Assembly: GCA_016201275.1 (NCBI GenBank)
Contig: JACQDB010000029.1
Location: 1 to 61,547, forward strand
From: Acidobacteriota bacterium
Lineage (GTDB): Bacteria; Acidobacteriota; Blastocatellia; UBA7656
Length of the DNA: 61,547 nt
Reading direction: 5' to 3'
This document shows positions 52,592 to 61,547 of the stretch, in pieces. The notes beneath the pieces are model-generated. The model did not search any database, had not been told where the DNA came from, and worked only from the letters and a program-made list of their open reading frames with translations. Every line of letters starts with the position of its first letter. The stretch's first letter is position 1. The translations under genes were made by a program, and so were the position numbers.

Positions 52592-52932
52592 GATCAACCA
52601 CCAAATCACTTCGCCACGAAGACCTCAAAGCCAAAGCTCAACTTGGTACATTTTTCAGAGGCGAACCGAGCTTGCCAATTCCACCGATGGCAAGCGGTGG
52701 ATGGTTAAAATCCAATCTACAAAACACAGCGCAACATCAACCAATCCCTCCAACGGTAGTTGGGGATGGGTAAAGCCCAACCTACAAAACGCTGCCAACG
52801 ATAAACGAATCCCACCGCTTGCCATCGGCGGGATTCAGGCGTATGCCCAAACTGTATCGGTGAAGCACTCAAGCATCTTTGTGTTCTTGATGGTCTTCGT
52901 AGTTGGGAAACGGATAGGCTTTTCAAGCCTGT
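52592..52932. repeat. Stem-loop repeat cluster C
   Basis: The cluster starts with CTCAACTTGGTACATTTTTC (52637), a degenerate copy of the element end at 5971, then CAGAGGCGAACC. Stem-loops follow at about 52681 (CCACCG/CGGTGG around a GGCA-containing loop), about 52745 (CAACGGTAGTTG, short arms) and about 52811 (CCCACCG/CGGCGGG). The stem CCACC/GGTGG has changed on both sides relative to CCCCC/GGGGG. No second terminal repeat is seen. No gene is supported. Confidence 0.7.
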
Positions 52933-53976
52933 CTAATAACGCTGGCTGAAGGCAATCAGGCTTTGCAGTTTTGCCATTGCTGCGCCGCTGTCCAGGCTGG
53001 CGACGGCCAATTCAATGCCCGCGTGAAAATCTTTGGCTCGATTGCCCACCACCAGCGCCGCCGCCGCGTTCAACAAGACGATATCGCGGCGGGCGCTCGC
53101 TTCCCCGTCCAGTAGGCGAATAATCATCTCGGCATTGTGGCGGGCATCGCCGCCTTGAAGCGCCGCCAGCGTGCCTCTCGTCAAACCGAAATCTTCCGGT
53201 TGCAGAGTGTAGGTTTGCACTTGTCCGTGCCGCAATTCGGTGACGCGGGTCGTGCCGGTGATGGTGATTTCGTCGAGGCCGTCGCTGCCATGCACCACCA
53301 AAGCGCGGCGGCTTCCCAGCCGATTCAAGGTGTGCGCGAACATCTCTGTCAAGTGCGGCGCATAGACGCCTATGACCTGCGCGTTGGCTCCGGCGGGATT
53401 GGTCAAGGGGCCAAGCAAATTGAAAATCGTCCGCACGCCGAGTTGCCTTCTGACCGAGGCGACGTGCTTCATGGCTTCGTGCAACAATGGCGCGTGCAGA
53501 AAGCCTATGCCGATCTCTTCTATGCAGGAAGCGATGTGCGCGGGCGCAAGTTCAAGTTTGACGCCGAGGGCTTCCATCACATCCGCGCTGCCGCAATGGC
53601 TGGAGACCGAGCGATTGCCATGTTTGGCGACCCGCAAGCCGCAACCGGCGACCACAAACGCAGCGGCGGTCGAGATATTAAAACTGCCGCTCACATCGCC
53701 GCCCGTGCCGCAGGTGTCTATCAAAGGTGCGCTTTCAAGATCATTGCCCGTAGATAAATTGACCCGCACCGCCGCCGCCTTGCGTCGCATCACTCTGGCA
53801 AAGCCGGTCAGTTCATCAACCGTTTCGCCTTTCATACGAAGCGCTGTCAGCAAAGCGGCAACCTGCGCTTCGCTGCACAGCCCGGTCATGATTTGTTCGA
53901 GAACCGCTTCGGCTTCATCGGCGGTCAACGATTGGTGGTCAAGATTTTTTTTAAGCGCTGCGCTGATGGTCATCAT
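52933..53976 (-). CDS. trpD: Anthranilate phosphoribosyltransferase
   Basis: A 347-residue enzyme that joins anthranilate to phosphoribosyl pyrophosphate in tryptophan synthesis. It has the PRPP-binding GTGGD near residue 92, FNISTAAAFVVAG, KHGNRSVSSHCGSADVMEALG near 120, the anthranilate region IGIGFLHAPLLHEAMKHV near 155, and NLLGPLTNPA near 190. Length and motif order are normal. It has no trp neighbours, so the pathway is scattered here. CAGGGAAATC precedes a double ATG start. Confidence 0.97.
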   Translation of the reverse strand: MMTISAALKKNLDHQSLTADEAEAVLEQIMTGLCSEAQVAALLTALRMKGETVDELTGFARVMRRKAAAVRVNLSTGNDLESAPLIDTCGTGGDVSGSFNISTAAAFVVAGCGLRVAKHGNRSVSSHCGSADVMEALGVKLELAPAHIASCIEEIGIGFLHAPLLHEAMKHVASVRRQLGVRTIFNLLGPLTNPAGANAQVIGVYAPHLTEMFAHTLNRLGSRRALVVHGSDGLDEITITGTTRVTELRHGQVQTYTLQPEDFGLTRGTLAALQGGDARHNAEMIIRLLDGEASARRDIVLLNAAAALVVGNRAKDFHAGIELAVASLDSGAAMAKLQSLIAFSQRY

Positions 53977-54155
53977 GATTTCCCTGTCAGAAGGTCTTCA
54001 AACCTAGCACGACCACAGCAGAAAAGTTAAGGGCGCAAGGGTCGGAACCGCTTGGCAATGCGCCCAGCAGAAAGTCACTCACCGTAGCGCACAAAGATTT
54101 TTTCGCTTCTCAAGGGCTACTTTTTTCGCCTTATTTTTTCAGCGTCACCGCGTTT

Positions 54156-55598
54156 TTATTTTTGTTTTTTGGTCGAGCGCAATAAATCTCGCGGAATCAC
54201 TTTGGTCAGGCGGCGAATGTAAGTTGGCGTGACGCCTAAAATCGTTGCGGCTTTGCGGGCGCTGCCTTTCGCCTGGTACAAAGAGCGCGCCCACATCCAT
54301 TTCAACATGGCTTCGCGGGCGTCGGCCAACAACGGCATACGGGCGTCCGACAACACGAAACAGTGTTCCTGCCCCAGAGCGTTGAGCCGTTTGCGCGCCT
54401 CCTGCGCGACCCGCTTCACTTCCCTGAGCGCACGCCCTTCCAGCAGCCTTTCAACTTCGGCAACCAGTTGGAAAGCCTCTGCTGGTTGGTCTTCGCAAAG
54501 GGCTTGCGCCAGCAACGCTTTCACTTCCAGTTCCAGCACCACGGCACTGTCCGCTTGCGCCATCTCCAAGGCCAGACGCAAATAGCGGACGGCTTCCTCT
54601 GGGCGTTTTTCCAGTAAGCGCAAGCGCCCAAAGCTTCTACAAATCTCCGCCAGCGGCGCGCTGTCATTGGCTTTTTTTGCCTGTTCATCGGCCAACTGCA
54701 AAGCGGTTTCCGCCAGCTCGAATTGCCGTTGCGCCAGATGCAAACGCGCTTTGATTTCATAACTGGCGGCGTGGTGCATAGCGGCCTGGGGGGGGTGGTC
54801 GGCCAGAGCGCGCTGGAGATAAGTTGCAGCCTGCTCGAAATCCTTGAGCGCAATCAAAGTGGCGGCCAGGTCGTTCCAGGTTTGGCGTAAATATTTGCTG
54901 CGAGTTTTCTCGAAGGTTTCCAGCGCGAACAACAGATACTGATAAGCGGTTTCCGGTTCGCCCAGCGTGTTGAGTGATTCGGCGACGATGAGGCGTGCAA
55001 TCGCCAGCGCGTAGGCGTCGTGCGATTTCGATAACAGCTTGATGCTGCGTTCCAACGTCGTATGCGCCGCTTCAGTTTTGCCTAAGCGATTAAAGGTCGC
55101 GCCCAAATCCAGATAGGCAAGCCCCAGGCGATAAGGCCGCGCCTGCTCGCCATACAGCGAAATTGCCTGATGAAAGTGTGCCGTCGCCTGCTCCCATTCG
55201 CCCAACGCGAAACAGATTTCGCCTTGCAGTTGAATGGCTTCGGCCTGCGTGCTTTCATCTTCGGCGGCCAGCGCTGCGGTCTGCGCCAGCGTCGCGGTCT
55301 GCAACGCTTGCGGCAGCCCTTGATGGTGATAATGATATTGCGAACACCACAACAACACACGCGGGGCAAGAGCAAAAGGGACTTTGCCAACATTGTCCAA
55401 ATACGGCGCAAGCGCCACATACATTTCGTTGTCGCATTCAGCGCGAGCGGCGAGTTCGGCGGCAAGCAAACGCCAGCCAATGGCAGCGAAATCGAATTCC
55501 GCAAGGTGATGCCAGGACTTTGGCAACAGGGCTGCGAGTTTTTCGTATTCGCCCAACTCTCTGAGGGTTTCCGGAACAAACGCTTCAACCTGCTTCAT
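54156..55598 (-). CDS. TPR-repeat protein with C-terminal Fis-type helix-turn-helix
   Basis: This 480-residue protein is almost wholly alpha-helical. TPR-like helical pairs run from about residue 60 to 380 (LQTATLAQTAALAAEDEST, LAYLDLGATFNRLGKTEAAH, AAMHHAASYEIKARLHLAQRQF). The last 45 residues (REAMLKWMWARSLYQAKGSA, then AATILGVTPTYIRRLTKVIPRD) form a Fis/NtrC-C-type helix-turn-helix. This suggests a transcription regulator whose TPR part binds a partner or peptide, but no ATPase or receiver domain is present. GGAGG lies about nine bases before the ATG. The neighbours, trpD and a repeat element, do not suggest its targets. Confidence 0.75.
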   Translation of the reverse strand: MKQVEAFVPETLRELGEYEKLAALLPKSWHHLAEFDFAAIGWRLLAAELAARAECDNEMYVALAPYLDNVGKVPFALAPRVLLWCSQYHYHHQGLPQALQTATLAQTAALAAEDESTQAEAIQLQGEICFALGEWEQATAHFHQAISLYGEQARPYRLGLAYLDLGATFNRLGKTEAAHTTLERSIKLLSKSHDAYALAIARLIVAESLNTLGEPETAYQYLLFALETFEKTRSKYLRQTWNDLAATLIALKDFEQAATYLQRALADHPPQAAMHHAASYEIKARLHLAQRQFELAETALQLADEQAKKANDSAPLAEICRSFGRLRLLEKRPEEAVRYLRLALEMAQADSAVVLELEVKALLAQALCEDQPAEAFQLVAEVERLLEGRALREVKRVAQEARKRLNALGQEHCFVLSDARMPLLADAREAMLKWMWARSLYQAKGSARKAATILGVTPTYIRRLTKVIPRDLLRSTKKQK

Positions 55599-56110
55599 CG
55601 GTATAGTACCTCCGTAAGGTCAGTGAAAGCTGTAGAGTACAGGCATTGTCGGACAGCACCGGGATTGTGTCAAGCAAGTCGTGTCCTAATCGTATGGTGC
55701 GGTTGGCTAGCCCACGAAGTGGACGCAAGCATAAAGCCACGGGCTAACGCCCGTGGACGAACGCCCATTCACACTGTTAGCCCGCCAAGCGGGTGATAGA
55801 TAATTGGCTATCACCCGCTTGGCGGGTCAAGGCAATTACGATTCGCACACCCAGCGCTGACGCACTGGGCTTTAGGCGGTCACCCGCTGCACGAGTTAGG
55901 AAGCAATCACGACTCGCCTACCTAGCGCTTTATGCGGTCACCGGCTGCGCGGGTTCTCACCTACTACCACAATTTTAGGATCCTACCGTCAAGCAAGGCA
56001 CAGGCCACCCGAAGTTAAGAAGAGCTTTTCATCAGGAGCGCGAACCCCTTTGTCCGCGCTCCGCGTTTCAACTGGGTTGGGTAACGATTGCAACCGGCAG
56101 CAAGAAAAAT
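55599..56110. other. Non-coding region with repeat element copy 2
   Basis: Positions 55681-55985 are a shorter copy of the 49790-50265 element: GTGTCCTAAT at the left, TAGGATCCTA at the right, and inside a perfect palindrome (ACCCGCTTGGCGGGT) and CCCAGCGCTGACGCACTGGG. The remaining ends show nothing recognisable. Confidence 0.6.
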
Positions 56111-57961
56111 TTAACGCTGCGCTTGTGCAGGTTGGGGTTTGGTCGCCTCTATTTTTTTCGACCGAATATGCTGAACCACGCCTGCGCCAAGCAACAGGAG
56201 CAACAGCAAAGCGCCGATCTGCGTGGCGCGCTCGCCGTGCTGACGACTCGGCGTGTTCAAATAATCCAGCTTGATGTCATACTGACCGGCAGGCAAATCC
56301 AGATTAATCTCTTTCAACACTGCGCCGGTTTTAAGCGTGGCAGGTTGCCCGTTGACGCTTGCCGTCCAGCCGGGAAAATTAAAGGTGCGAATGAACAGGG
56401 TGTCCGGCTCGCTCAAGACGACGCGCAGTTCTCTGGATTGCGGCAACCATTTCACAATTTCGACCTCGCCCTTTCCCTGCGTCAGCAAGGCGCGGTCGAG
56501 GTGCGGAAAATCCAAAGGGCTTTCGGGCGCGGCATAGGGAATCATGGCGAGATTGACGTGTTCCGGGGAAGGAACAAAACTGGGCGCATAAATCATCGGG
56601 CGCGCTACGGCGACGATGCTGAAAATGCTGCCGCCGATGACGATGACCCACGCGGTCACGCTAAAGGCCAGACGCTGTGAATTTTTCAAGTTGATTTTGT
56701 CGGCACCAAGATGAGCGCACAAGCCAACAAACGCGGCAACAACAAAGGTGCTGATGGCCAACATACGCCAAGTGAATACGCCTATGTCAATCTTCGGTAT
56801 GTGTCTGCCGAGGGGAGCCGAATATTTGATCATCATAAAACTGACAAAGCCGCCGACCAAACTCCACAACAGCGCCTTTTCTTTCAATTCCGAAGCGGCG
56901 AAGCGCCGCGCAAAAAAGAAGAAGAACGCGCCGCACACCAGCACCACTAGAACTCCGAAAATCCATGTCGCATCCAGCAGTCTGAAAAAACCTCCCGCTT
57001 CACTATAAGGCAGATGATGGACGAAGATATAAGTGGAATGATAGGGCCAGGTCTCGCTCACATATTCATGATGAATCAAATCCTGTTCGGCGGCTGCCGG
57101 ATACAGATAGGCCGCCGCCAGCAACACTCCCAGAGCAATGGCGCAGCCCACTTGAAGCAGCCCTTTGAAGTCTTTACGCATAGCCGCCATTATTGTGATG
57201 TACAAGCCGAAGGCCAGCGAAAATTGATAAGCCGTCGGCGGGTGCGACCACAAAAAAGCGCTGTAGGTGGTCGCCAATCCGGCCAGCAAAAGCAGCGTAT
57301 TGATAGTCGGAAGCGGCGCTTGGCCGTTCTCGTCAACCTTGCGGCGGCGCAACAAACGCTCGCCGAAATACAGCATCAAGGGCATCCATATAAAGCCCAG
57401 CAATTCGGCCATTGCGCCGCGTTGATACTGGTCGGTCAGGTGATAGGGCAAAAAGATATAGGCGGTCATCGCCAGCAACGCCGCTTTAGGCGAAACGTAT
57501 TGGCGTATGTACAGCAGAAAGGCCACCGCCGAAGCGATCATCATCAACAGATGAGTGCAGAGCAACGCGAATAGCCAGTGGTGAGAAAGGGCATAAAACG
57601 CGGAAGTCAGATAATAAATTCCCGGCGGATAATAACTGGTGGTCGGCGCACCAAAGCCGCGATTGGTATCTTCTTCCCAGCGCGGATAAATGACCCCTGC
57701 GGCCAGGCCGTTATAAAACGATTTCATCTGCTCCAGATGCAAGTGCATATCGTGAGTGATCGGCATCTGGAGGTGCCATTCTTTGTTGCCGTGTTGCGGA
57801 CGACCGAAGAAATAGAAAGGAATCACCGCCACTGCCGAAAGCAACAGACAAAGCACAAGGCGCGTGAAACGGCTGGGGGTTGCGGTTGGACTGGTAGCGG
57901 ATTCGACAACTTCATTGACATAGACTTGTTGCTGCACGGTTTTGCCTTTACTGCTGAACAT
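56111..57961 (-). CDS. Large multi-pass membrane protein, GT-C / YfhO-like
   Basis: A 616-residue protein with a cytosolic N-terminus, about ten to twelve helices and a C-terminal beta domain. The first loop has THDMHLHLEQMKSFYNGLAAG and YPRWEEDTNRGFGAPTTSYYPP, with the acidic pair and aromatic residues typical of polyprenyl-linked GT-C transferases and of the '6-pyruvoyl-tetrahydropterin-synthase-related' membrane family. The C-terminal segment (TFNFPGWTASVNGQPATLKT, then LDLPAGQYDIKLDYL) matches the YfhO-type end domain. A last helix and a basic tail follow. A role in adding sugar to an exported polymer is likely but unproven. Confidence 0.75.
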   Translation of the reverse strand: MFSSKGKTVQQQVYVNEVVESATSPTATPSRFTRLVLCLLLSAVAVIPFYFFGRPQHGNKEWHLQMPITHDMHLHLEQMKSFYNGLAAGVIYPRWEEDTNRGFGAPTTSYYPPGIYYLTSAFYALSHHWLFALLCTHLLMMIASAVAFLLYIRQYVSPKAALLAMTAYIFLPYHLTDQYQRGAMAELLGFIWMPLMLYFGERLLRRRKVDENGQAPLPTINTLLLLAGLATTYSAFLWSHPPTAYQFSLAFGLYITIMAAMRKDFKGLLQVGCAIALGVLLAAAYLYPAAAEQDLIHHEYVSETWPYHSTYIFVHHLPYSEAGGFFRLLDATWIFGVLVVLVCGAFFFFFARRFAASELKEKALLWSLVGGFVSFMMIKYSAPLGRHIPKIDIGVFTWRMLAISTFVVAAFVGLCAHLGADKINLKNSQRLAFSVTAWVIVIGGSIFSIVAVARPMIYAPSFVPSPEHVNLAMIPYAAPESPLDFPHLDRALLTQGKGEVEIVKWLPQSRELRVVLSEPDTLFIRTFNFPGWTASVNGQPATLKTGAVLKEINLDLPAGQYDIKLDYLNTPSRQHGERATQIGALLLLLLLGAGVVQHIRSKKIEATKPQPAQAQR

Positions 57962-58290
57962 TTTTTTCGGTTAAAAATAAACCACGATGCTACCACAGCG
58001 CCACACGCGCAGGGAATTTCTTTGAGCCGAATTGCCGAGAGAAAATTTTCTGGCATCGAGGTCTTCTACCGCCTGGCCAAACAAGCGGAGAAACCCTTTG
58101 TTGAGAAGCGGTCAGAGACCACCTCTCAACGCTCCTCAATTTATGCTGCGCTTCGATAAAAGCAGCGGCTTCCCCATACCACGTCAAAGCGGCGTGCAGG
58201 GGGCGCTGCCGTTTGCCTATAAAACCACAGAGGATGAAAATAGCCCGATTTTATTGGCTATTTTCATCCTCTGTGGTTTTATAGGCCGCC
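57962..58290. other. Gap with GTTGAG palindrome copy 4 and a 31-bp perfect hairpin
   Basis: Positions 58100-58130 form GTTGAGAAGCGGTC / GACCACCTCTCAAC. Positions 58215-58245 and 58256-58286 are exact complements over 31 bp around a 10-base AT-rich loop, ending four bases before the stop codon of the HD-GYP gene, so this should be a terminator for it. Confidence 0.75.
58215..58286 (-). terminator. Perfect 31-bp hairpin at the end of the HD-GYP gene
   Basis: GCCTATAAAACCACAGAGG begins the left arm and its exact complement ends the right arm; the loop is CGATTTTATT. Its place directly after the stop codon supports a terminator or RNA-stability role. The length is more than termination needs, so it may also be a mobile palindrome. 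Confidence 0.65.
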
Positions 58291-60777
58291 TTATGAAGAA
58301 TAGGTGCGCGCATTGGAGTGGGGCTGCGAGATCGCTTCAAACTCGTTGAGCGAGTGGCGCGCCGCTTTATCAACCAACAAACGCTTTTCGGCCACAGCGA
58401 TTAATTCATCCAGCGTATAACCATCCTGCCCTTGATGCGCCTGACCGATGCTGATTCGCAACTTGACCTCGGTGGCTTGCAGCGCGGCGGGACGGAAATC
58501 AAACAGCGTGGCTTGCATTCGCACCGCCACTTCGCCTATCGCTTCCCGCTGGATGCCACGCCGCAAGGCAACAAATTTATCACTGGTATAACGCACCAGC
58601 ACATCGTGGCGTCGCAGTTGGGCGCGCATCAATTCGGCAATTTGTCGCAAGGCGCGGTCACCGTCCAAACGGCCTACGGCTTTGTTGACCTGCTTAAAAT
58701 TATCCAAGTCCATCATGACGAGGGCTAACGGCTGTCGTTCATCAATCGGCAAGGCTTCCTCTTCGTCAAAGACCTCGCGCAGATAGCGCATATTGGGCAG
58801 GCCGGTCAACAAATCGGTCATCGCCTGCGCCTTCAGTTCCTTGAACAACGCGGCATTGCGAAGCGCATCGCTGAACAGTTTGGCCACCTGTTCCAGGCCG
58901 CGCAATTGCTGTTCGGAGTACGCGCCGACGGTTTGCGAATAGAGCGAGATCGCCCCGTATTTCTGCTTATGACTGGTTAAGGGTTGCACCGCCAGGGTGC
59001 GATAGTCTTCACCCTTGGCACCCAGGAAACTCAAATCCAGTTTCGGATCGGTGTTGGCAAAGGTGGCATTGTTGGCCAACACCCAGCCGGTTACGCCGCC
59101 GCCAACCTGGACGACATGATCGAAAAAGTTTTCTGAATTTTTGCCGACCACATAATGCGCTCCGGCGGTGTCGCCGTATTCGTCCAGCAAATAGACGACG
59201 CAGGTATCAAACGAGATCAGCGACTCCAACAGCTTGATGGCCTGGGGAATGGTCTCGTGAATATCGAGTGAGGCATTGAACAATTGCGCGATTTCAAACA
59301 GCGAGAGAATCTCTTGACTGGATTGATGCGCGGCGCGAATCATTTGCAGATATTCGATGGGCTTTTCGCTTGCCGCACTATCCATCAACCCTGCCGCCGG
59401 AAGGGCTTTGCGAATCGCTTCGGTTGCTTCAATCCGCACCGGGCTGAAGGCCAGCGCGCCTTTCTTGATCTTGGCGACCTGCGCTTCAAATCGCGGCAGA
59501 TTTTCGATAAACAGATCAACGATCTGCGGGTCGTAATGTTTGCCTTTGTCGCGGATCAAAAATTCTATCGCCTGATCGCGGGTTAAGCCTTTGCGATACT
59601 GGCGGTCTTCGCGCACCGCATCGAAGCAATCCACCACCGTCAAAATACGGGCGGTGAGGGGAATGCCTTCGCCTTGCAAGCCGTCGGGGTAGCCGTTGCC
59701 GTCCCAGCGTTCATGATGATGGCGCACTACCGGAACCAGTGGATAGGGAAAACCTATGCGCTCCAAAATCTGGGCACCGACAATCGTGTGAATCTTCATG
59801 CGGTCAAATTCAGCGGCGGTCAGTTTGCCGGGTTTGTTGAGGATGTAATCGGGAACCGCTATCTTGCCGATGTCATGCAATAAGGCTCCGGCGTGCAACG
59901 CCTTGATGTCGCTTTCCGACAGGCGCAATAACTGCGCCAGCCCTTCGGCATAAATCTGTACCCGCTTGACGTGTTCATGAGTGATCTGATCTTTGGCGTC
60001 AACGGCAGTGGCAAACGCTTCCAGCGTTCGCAAATGCAGGGCGTTCAATTCTTCAACGTGCTGCTTGTTGGCTTCGATATTTTGCAGGTAGGGACGGGCA
60101 ACCAGGTAGCTGATAAACAACAGCGGCAAGACCGCGCTGACCATCCAGAAGCCGAAATAATGGATCAGCGCGTTGACCGTGGCAGCGGTCAGCAAGCCAA
60201 ACAGACAGGTGAGCAGCACCGGATTATGATAGGCGTGCCAAATCTTCCAGAGCGCCGGAGAGTCTTTGATTACTTCCAGAGCAATCACCAGTAGCGAGTT
60301 GAGGGTTGACTGCAATAATCCCAGCGTAATCAACGCCCCTGCATAGCGGAAAAAACTCTCTTGATGATGCGCCAGCAACTTGAGGTCGCCAAATATCGCC
60401 TGCGTAAGGCTCAGGGAAAGATAATAGGAACAGCTAATGATCGAGATATTCACCGCTAAGGTGAAAGCCTTTTTGACATAGCGAACCGATTCACTAATCG
60501 TACATAACACCGCCAACAGTACGGCATATTCCAGACCGATAAAGATCGCCGCAAGAAAGACGAAAGTATCGGAGACCGTAATCACATTTTTAGCATCAGG
60601 AATTTTAGCGGTCGCCAACCAACTGCTGCCGATTGCCAACATACACAAGACCACCCAACGATGATCAAAAGGATGTTGCAGAACCGCCAGACTGCTTAAC
60701 CCCAGCATAACTAGCCCTGCGGCTATCAATAGCAATTTATAGACAAGCAAAAACGTGTCGCGCTTATTCTTGTTCAT
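58291..60777 (-). CDS. HD-GYP phosphodiesterase with GAF and degenerate GGDEF domains
   Basis: An 828-residue membrane protein. About seven to eight helices at residues 10-230 resemble a MASE-type sensor. The HD-GYP domain (about 245-440) has TVDAKD-type start TAVDAKDQITHEHVKRV, HDIGKIAVPD near 305, HHHERWDGNGYPDGLQGEG near 355 with the GYP motif, and VVDCFDAVREDRQYR. These metal and substrate residues look intact, so it should cleave cyclic-di-GMP. A GAF domain (about 490-645) follows. The C-terminal GGDEF domain keeps DLLTGLPNMR and MMDLDNFKQVN, but its active-site loop reads RYTSDKFVAL, so cyclase activity is unlikely. Confidence 0.92.
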   Translation of the reverse strand: MNKNKRDTFLLVYKLLLIAAGLVMLGLSSLAVLQHPFDHRWVVLCMLAIGSSWLATAKIPDAKNVITVSDTFVFLAAIFIGLEYAVLLAVLCTISESVRYVKKAFTLAVNISIISCSYYLSLSLTQAIFGDLKLLAHHQESFFRYAGALITLGLLQSTLNSLLVIALEVIKDSPALWKIWHAYHNPVLLTCLFGLLTAATVNALIHYFGFWMVSAVLPLLFISYLVARPYLQNIEANKQHVEELNALHLRTLEAFATAVDAKDQITHEHVKRVQIYAEGLAQLLRLSESDIKALHAGALLHDIGKIAVPDYILNKPGKLTAAEFDRMKIHTIVGAQILERIGFPYPLVPVVRHHHERWDGNGYPDGLQGEGIPLTARILTVVDCFDAVREDRQYRKGLTRDQAIEFLIRDKGKHYDPQIVDLFIENLPRFEAQVAKIKKGALAFSPVRIEATEAIRKALPAAGLMDSAASEKPIEYLQMIRAAHQSSQEILSLFEIAQLFNASLDIHETIPQAIKLLESLISFDTCVVYLLDEYGDTAGAHYVVGKNSENFFDHVVQVGGGVTGWVLANNATFANTDPKLDLSFLGAKGEDYRTLAVQPLTSHKQKYGAISLYSQTVGAYSEQQLRGLEQVAKLFSDALRNAALFKELKAQAMTDLLTGLPNMRYLREVFDEEEALPIDERQPLALVMMDLDNFKQVNKAVGRLDGDRALRQIAELMRAQLRRHDVLVRYTSDKFVALRRGIQREAIGEVAVRMQATLFDFRPAALQATEVKLRISIGQAHQGQDGYTLDELIAVAEKRLLVDKAARHSLNEFEAISQPHSNARTYSS

Positions 60778-61196
60778 GAGATACCGAATAAAAATGAGCT
60801 TTGCTTAGAGATGCTACGAGGTAGGGGCGGTGCTTGTCTGAATCACAAAACTTATTTTCCCTGGCGAGGGCAATAAAAATAAGTTCGTTTCTTCTTGGCG
60901 AAGCACACATTGCCAGTCATCAATTTTTACAAACACGAAAATGAGCGAATCTTGTGCCAACCGTTTTCCATCTGCTTACTGCCGTGTTCAAATTGACTAA
61001 CCTATATGTACTCCATCACTAAACTCGACTCAACAGTTTTTTCCTGCTATCAAGCAGCAGGTCAAGATGACCATATGGGCATGACCGCAACAAATCAATC
61101 TGATGGTTTGTCTTGCGGAATTCTTTAACCTTGCCCTCTACAAGATTGTTCGGTACGGCGTGGATCACGGCGGCTGAAAAAAATCAGCAGCCTGAA
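60778..61196. other. Upstream region of the HD-GYP gene
   Basis: About 420 bp without a supported gene or clear repeat. It should contain the HD-GYP promoter. No riboswitch or known motif could be recognised by eye. Confidence 0.5.
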
Positions 61197-61547
61197 CTCG
61201 ACTTTGTACAATTTCAAATTGAACAACACTAATCAAGGGCTGACGTTGCGGTTCGCGCTTGGAATGATTGCACCTCACCTCAACAAGCTGACGTTCAATC
61301 ATTCCAAGGGTTGAAATAGCCAATGAAATCAGGCTGCTGCGCTGCTGGAAAATCCAGCAACGCAGAGCCGAGGCAGTTAGGCCATTCATCTGAATCCCCC
61401 AACGGAAAGCCAAGGCGGTTTGGCAATTCGTCTGAATCCCCCCAACGGCAGTTGGGGATGCTTAAAGTCCAGCCTACATACCGCAGGCAAACAAAGTTTT
61501 TTTGCAATCCCCCCAACGGCAGTTGGGGGATAGTTAAAGTCCAGCCT
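61197..61547. mobile_element. Second copy of the 516-bp repeat element, cut by the window edge
   Basis: CTCGACTTTGTACAATTTCA (61197) is the same terminal repeat as at 6465-6486. Positions 61197-61337 are near-identical, in inverted orientation, to 6346-6486, including the CTTGGAATGATTG palindrome. The CCCCCAACGGCAGTTGGGGG stem-loops follow at about 61440 and 61508, with the same GAGCCGAGGCAG and GTCTGAATCC spacers. The element continues past the window, so its far end is unknown. Confidence 0.7.

Noticed and set aside
60778-61196. Possible cyclic-di-GMP riboswitch before the HD-GYP gene
   Set aside because: No recognisable conserved loops of GEMM-type riboswitches were seen in the leader.

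Overview
The window looks like chromosomal DNA of a mid-GC bacterium, most likely an acidobacterium of the Blastocatellia type. That placement is inference. It rests on the mixture of genes (a wax-ester-synthase-like acyltransferase, a phasin with a PhaR-type regulator, an Asn/Ala-rich lipoprotein linker, large hybrid kinases) and on intergenic regions crowded with palindromic repeats. No rRNA, tRNA, CRISPR array, prophage or transposase gene was seen.

Layout. 0.4-5.6 kb: a DnaJ-like/PilZ protein, then serC, serA and a DUF1015 gene on the minus strand. 5.6-14.7 kb: a discrete repeat element, an 1840-residue hybrid histidine kinase, and, divergently, a sigma-54 response regulator and a single-domain receiver. 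14.9-20.4 kb: a GH18/NodB/GT2 fusion and a GT39-like membrane protein. 20.5-23.5 kb: an ECF-type sigma factor, its probable membrane anti-sigma factor with a clear terminator, and an SRPBCC protein. 23.8-28.1 kb: a PPOX-type flavin enzyme, a LON-domain protein, an isopropylmalate/isocitrate dehydrogenase, an M28 lipoprotein and two small unknown proteins. 28.4-33.1 kb: a secreted subtilase and a solitary HsdR_N-type nuclease-like gene. 33.5-37.9 kb: a secreted TPR protein, a secreted methyltransferase-fold protein, a lipase-like hydrolase and a small membrane protein. 38.2-42.5 kb: storage-lipid genes (WS/DGAT, phasin, PhaR) with a GNAT gene. 42.9-44.6 kb: membrane proteins. 44.65-47.7 kb: a run of small same-strand unknown genes separated by attC-like sites. 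47.8-60.8 kb: an S55 peptidase, CpsB-like phosphatase, diguanylate cyclase, trpD, a TPR/Fis-HTH regulator, a large membrane protein and an HD-GYP protein.

Cyclic-di-GMP is a recurring theme: tandem PilZ domains, an intact GGDEF enzyme next to a CpsB-like polysaccharide phosphatase, and an HD-GYP protein with a ruined GGDEF domain. With the polysaccharide-type fusion enzyme, this suggests control of surface polysaccharide; that is inference.

The most unusual content is non-coding. (1) An attC-like series at 45.08-46.93 kb looks like an integron cassette cluster without an integrase. (2) A family of stem-loops with compensatory stem changes occurs in four clusters; one cluster lies in a 516-bp element with 22-bp terminal inverted repeats. 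(3) Three intergenic loci carry tandem heptamers arranged as long inverted repeats, each with a different heptamer. (4) Several other miniature inverted-repeat elements recur across the window.
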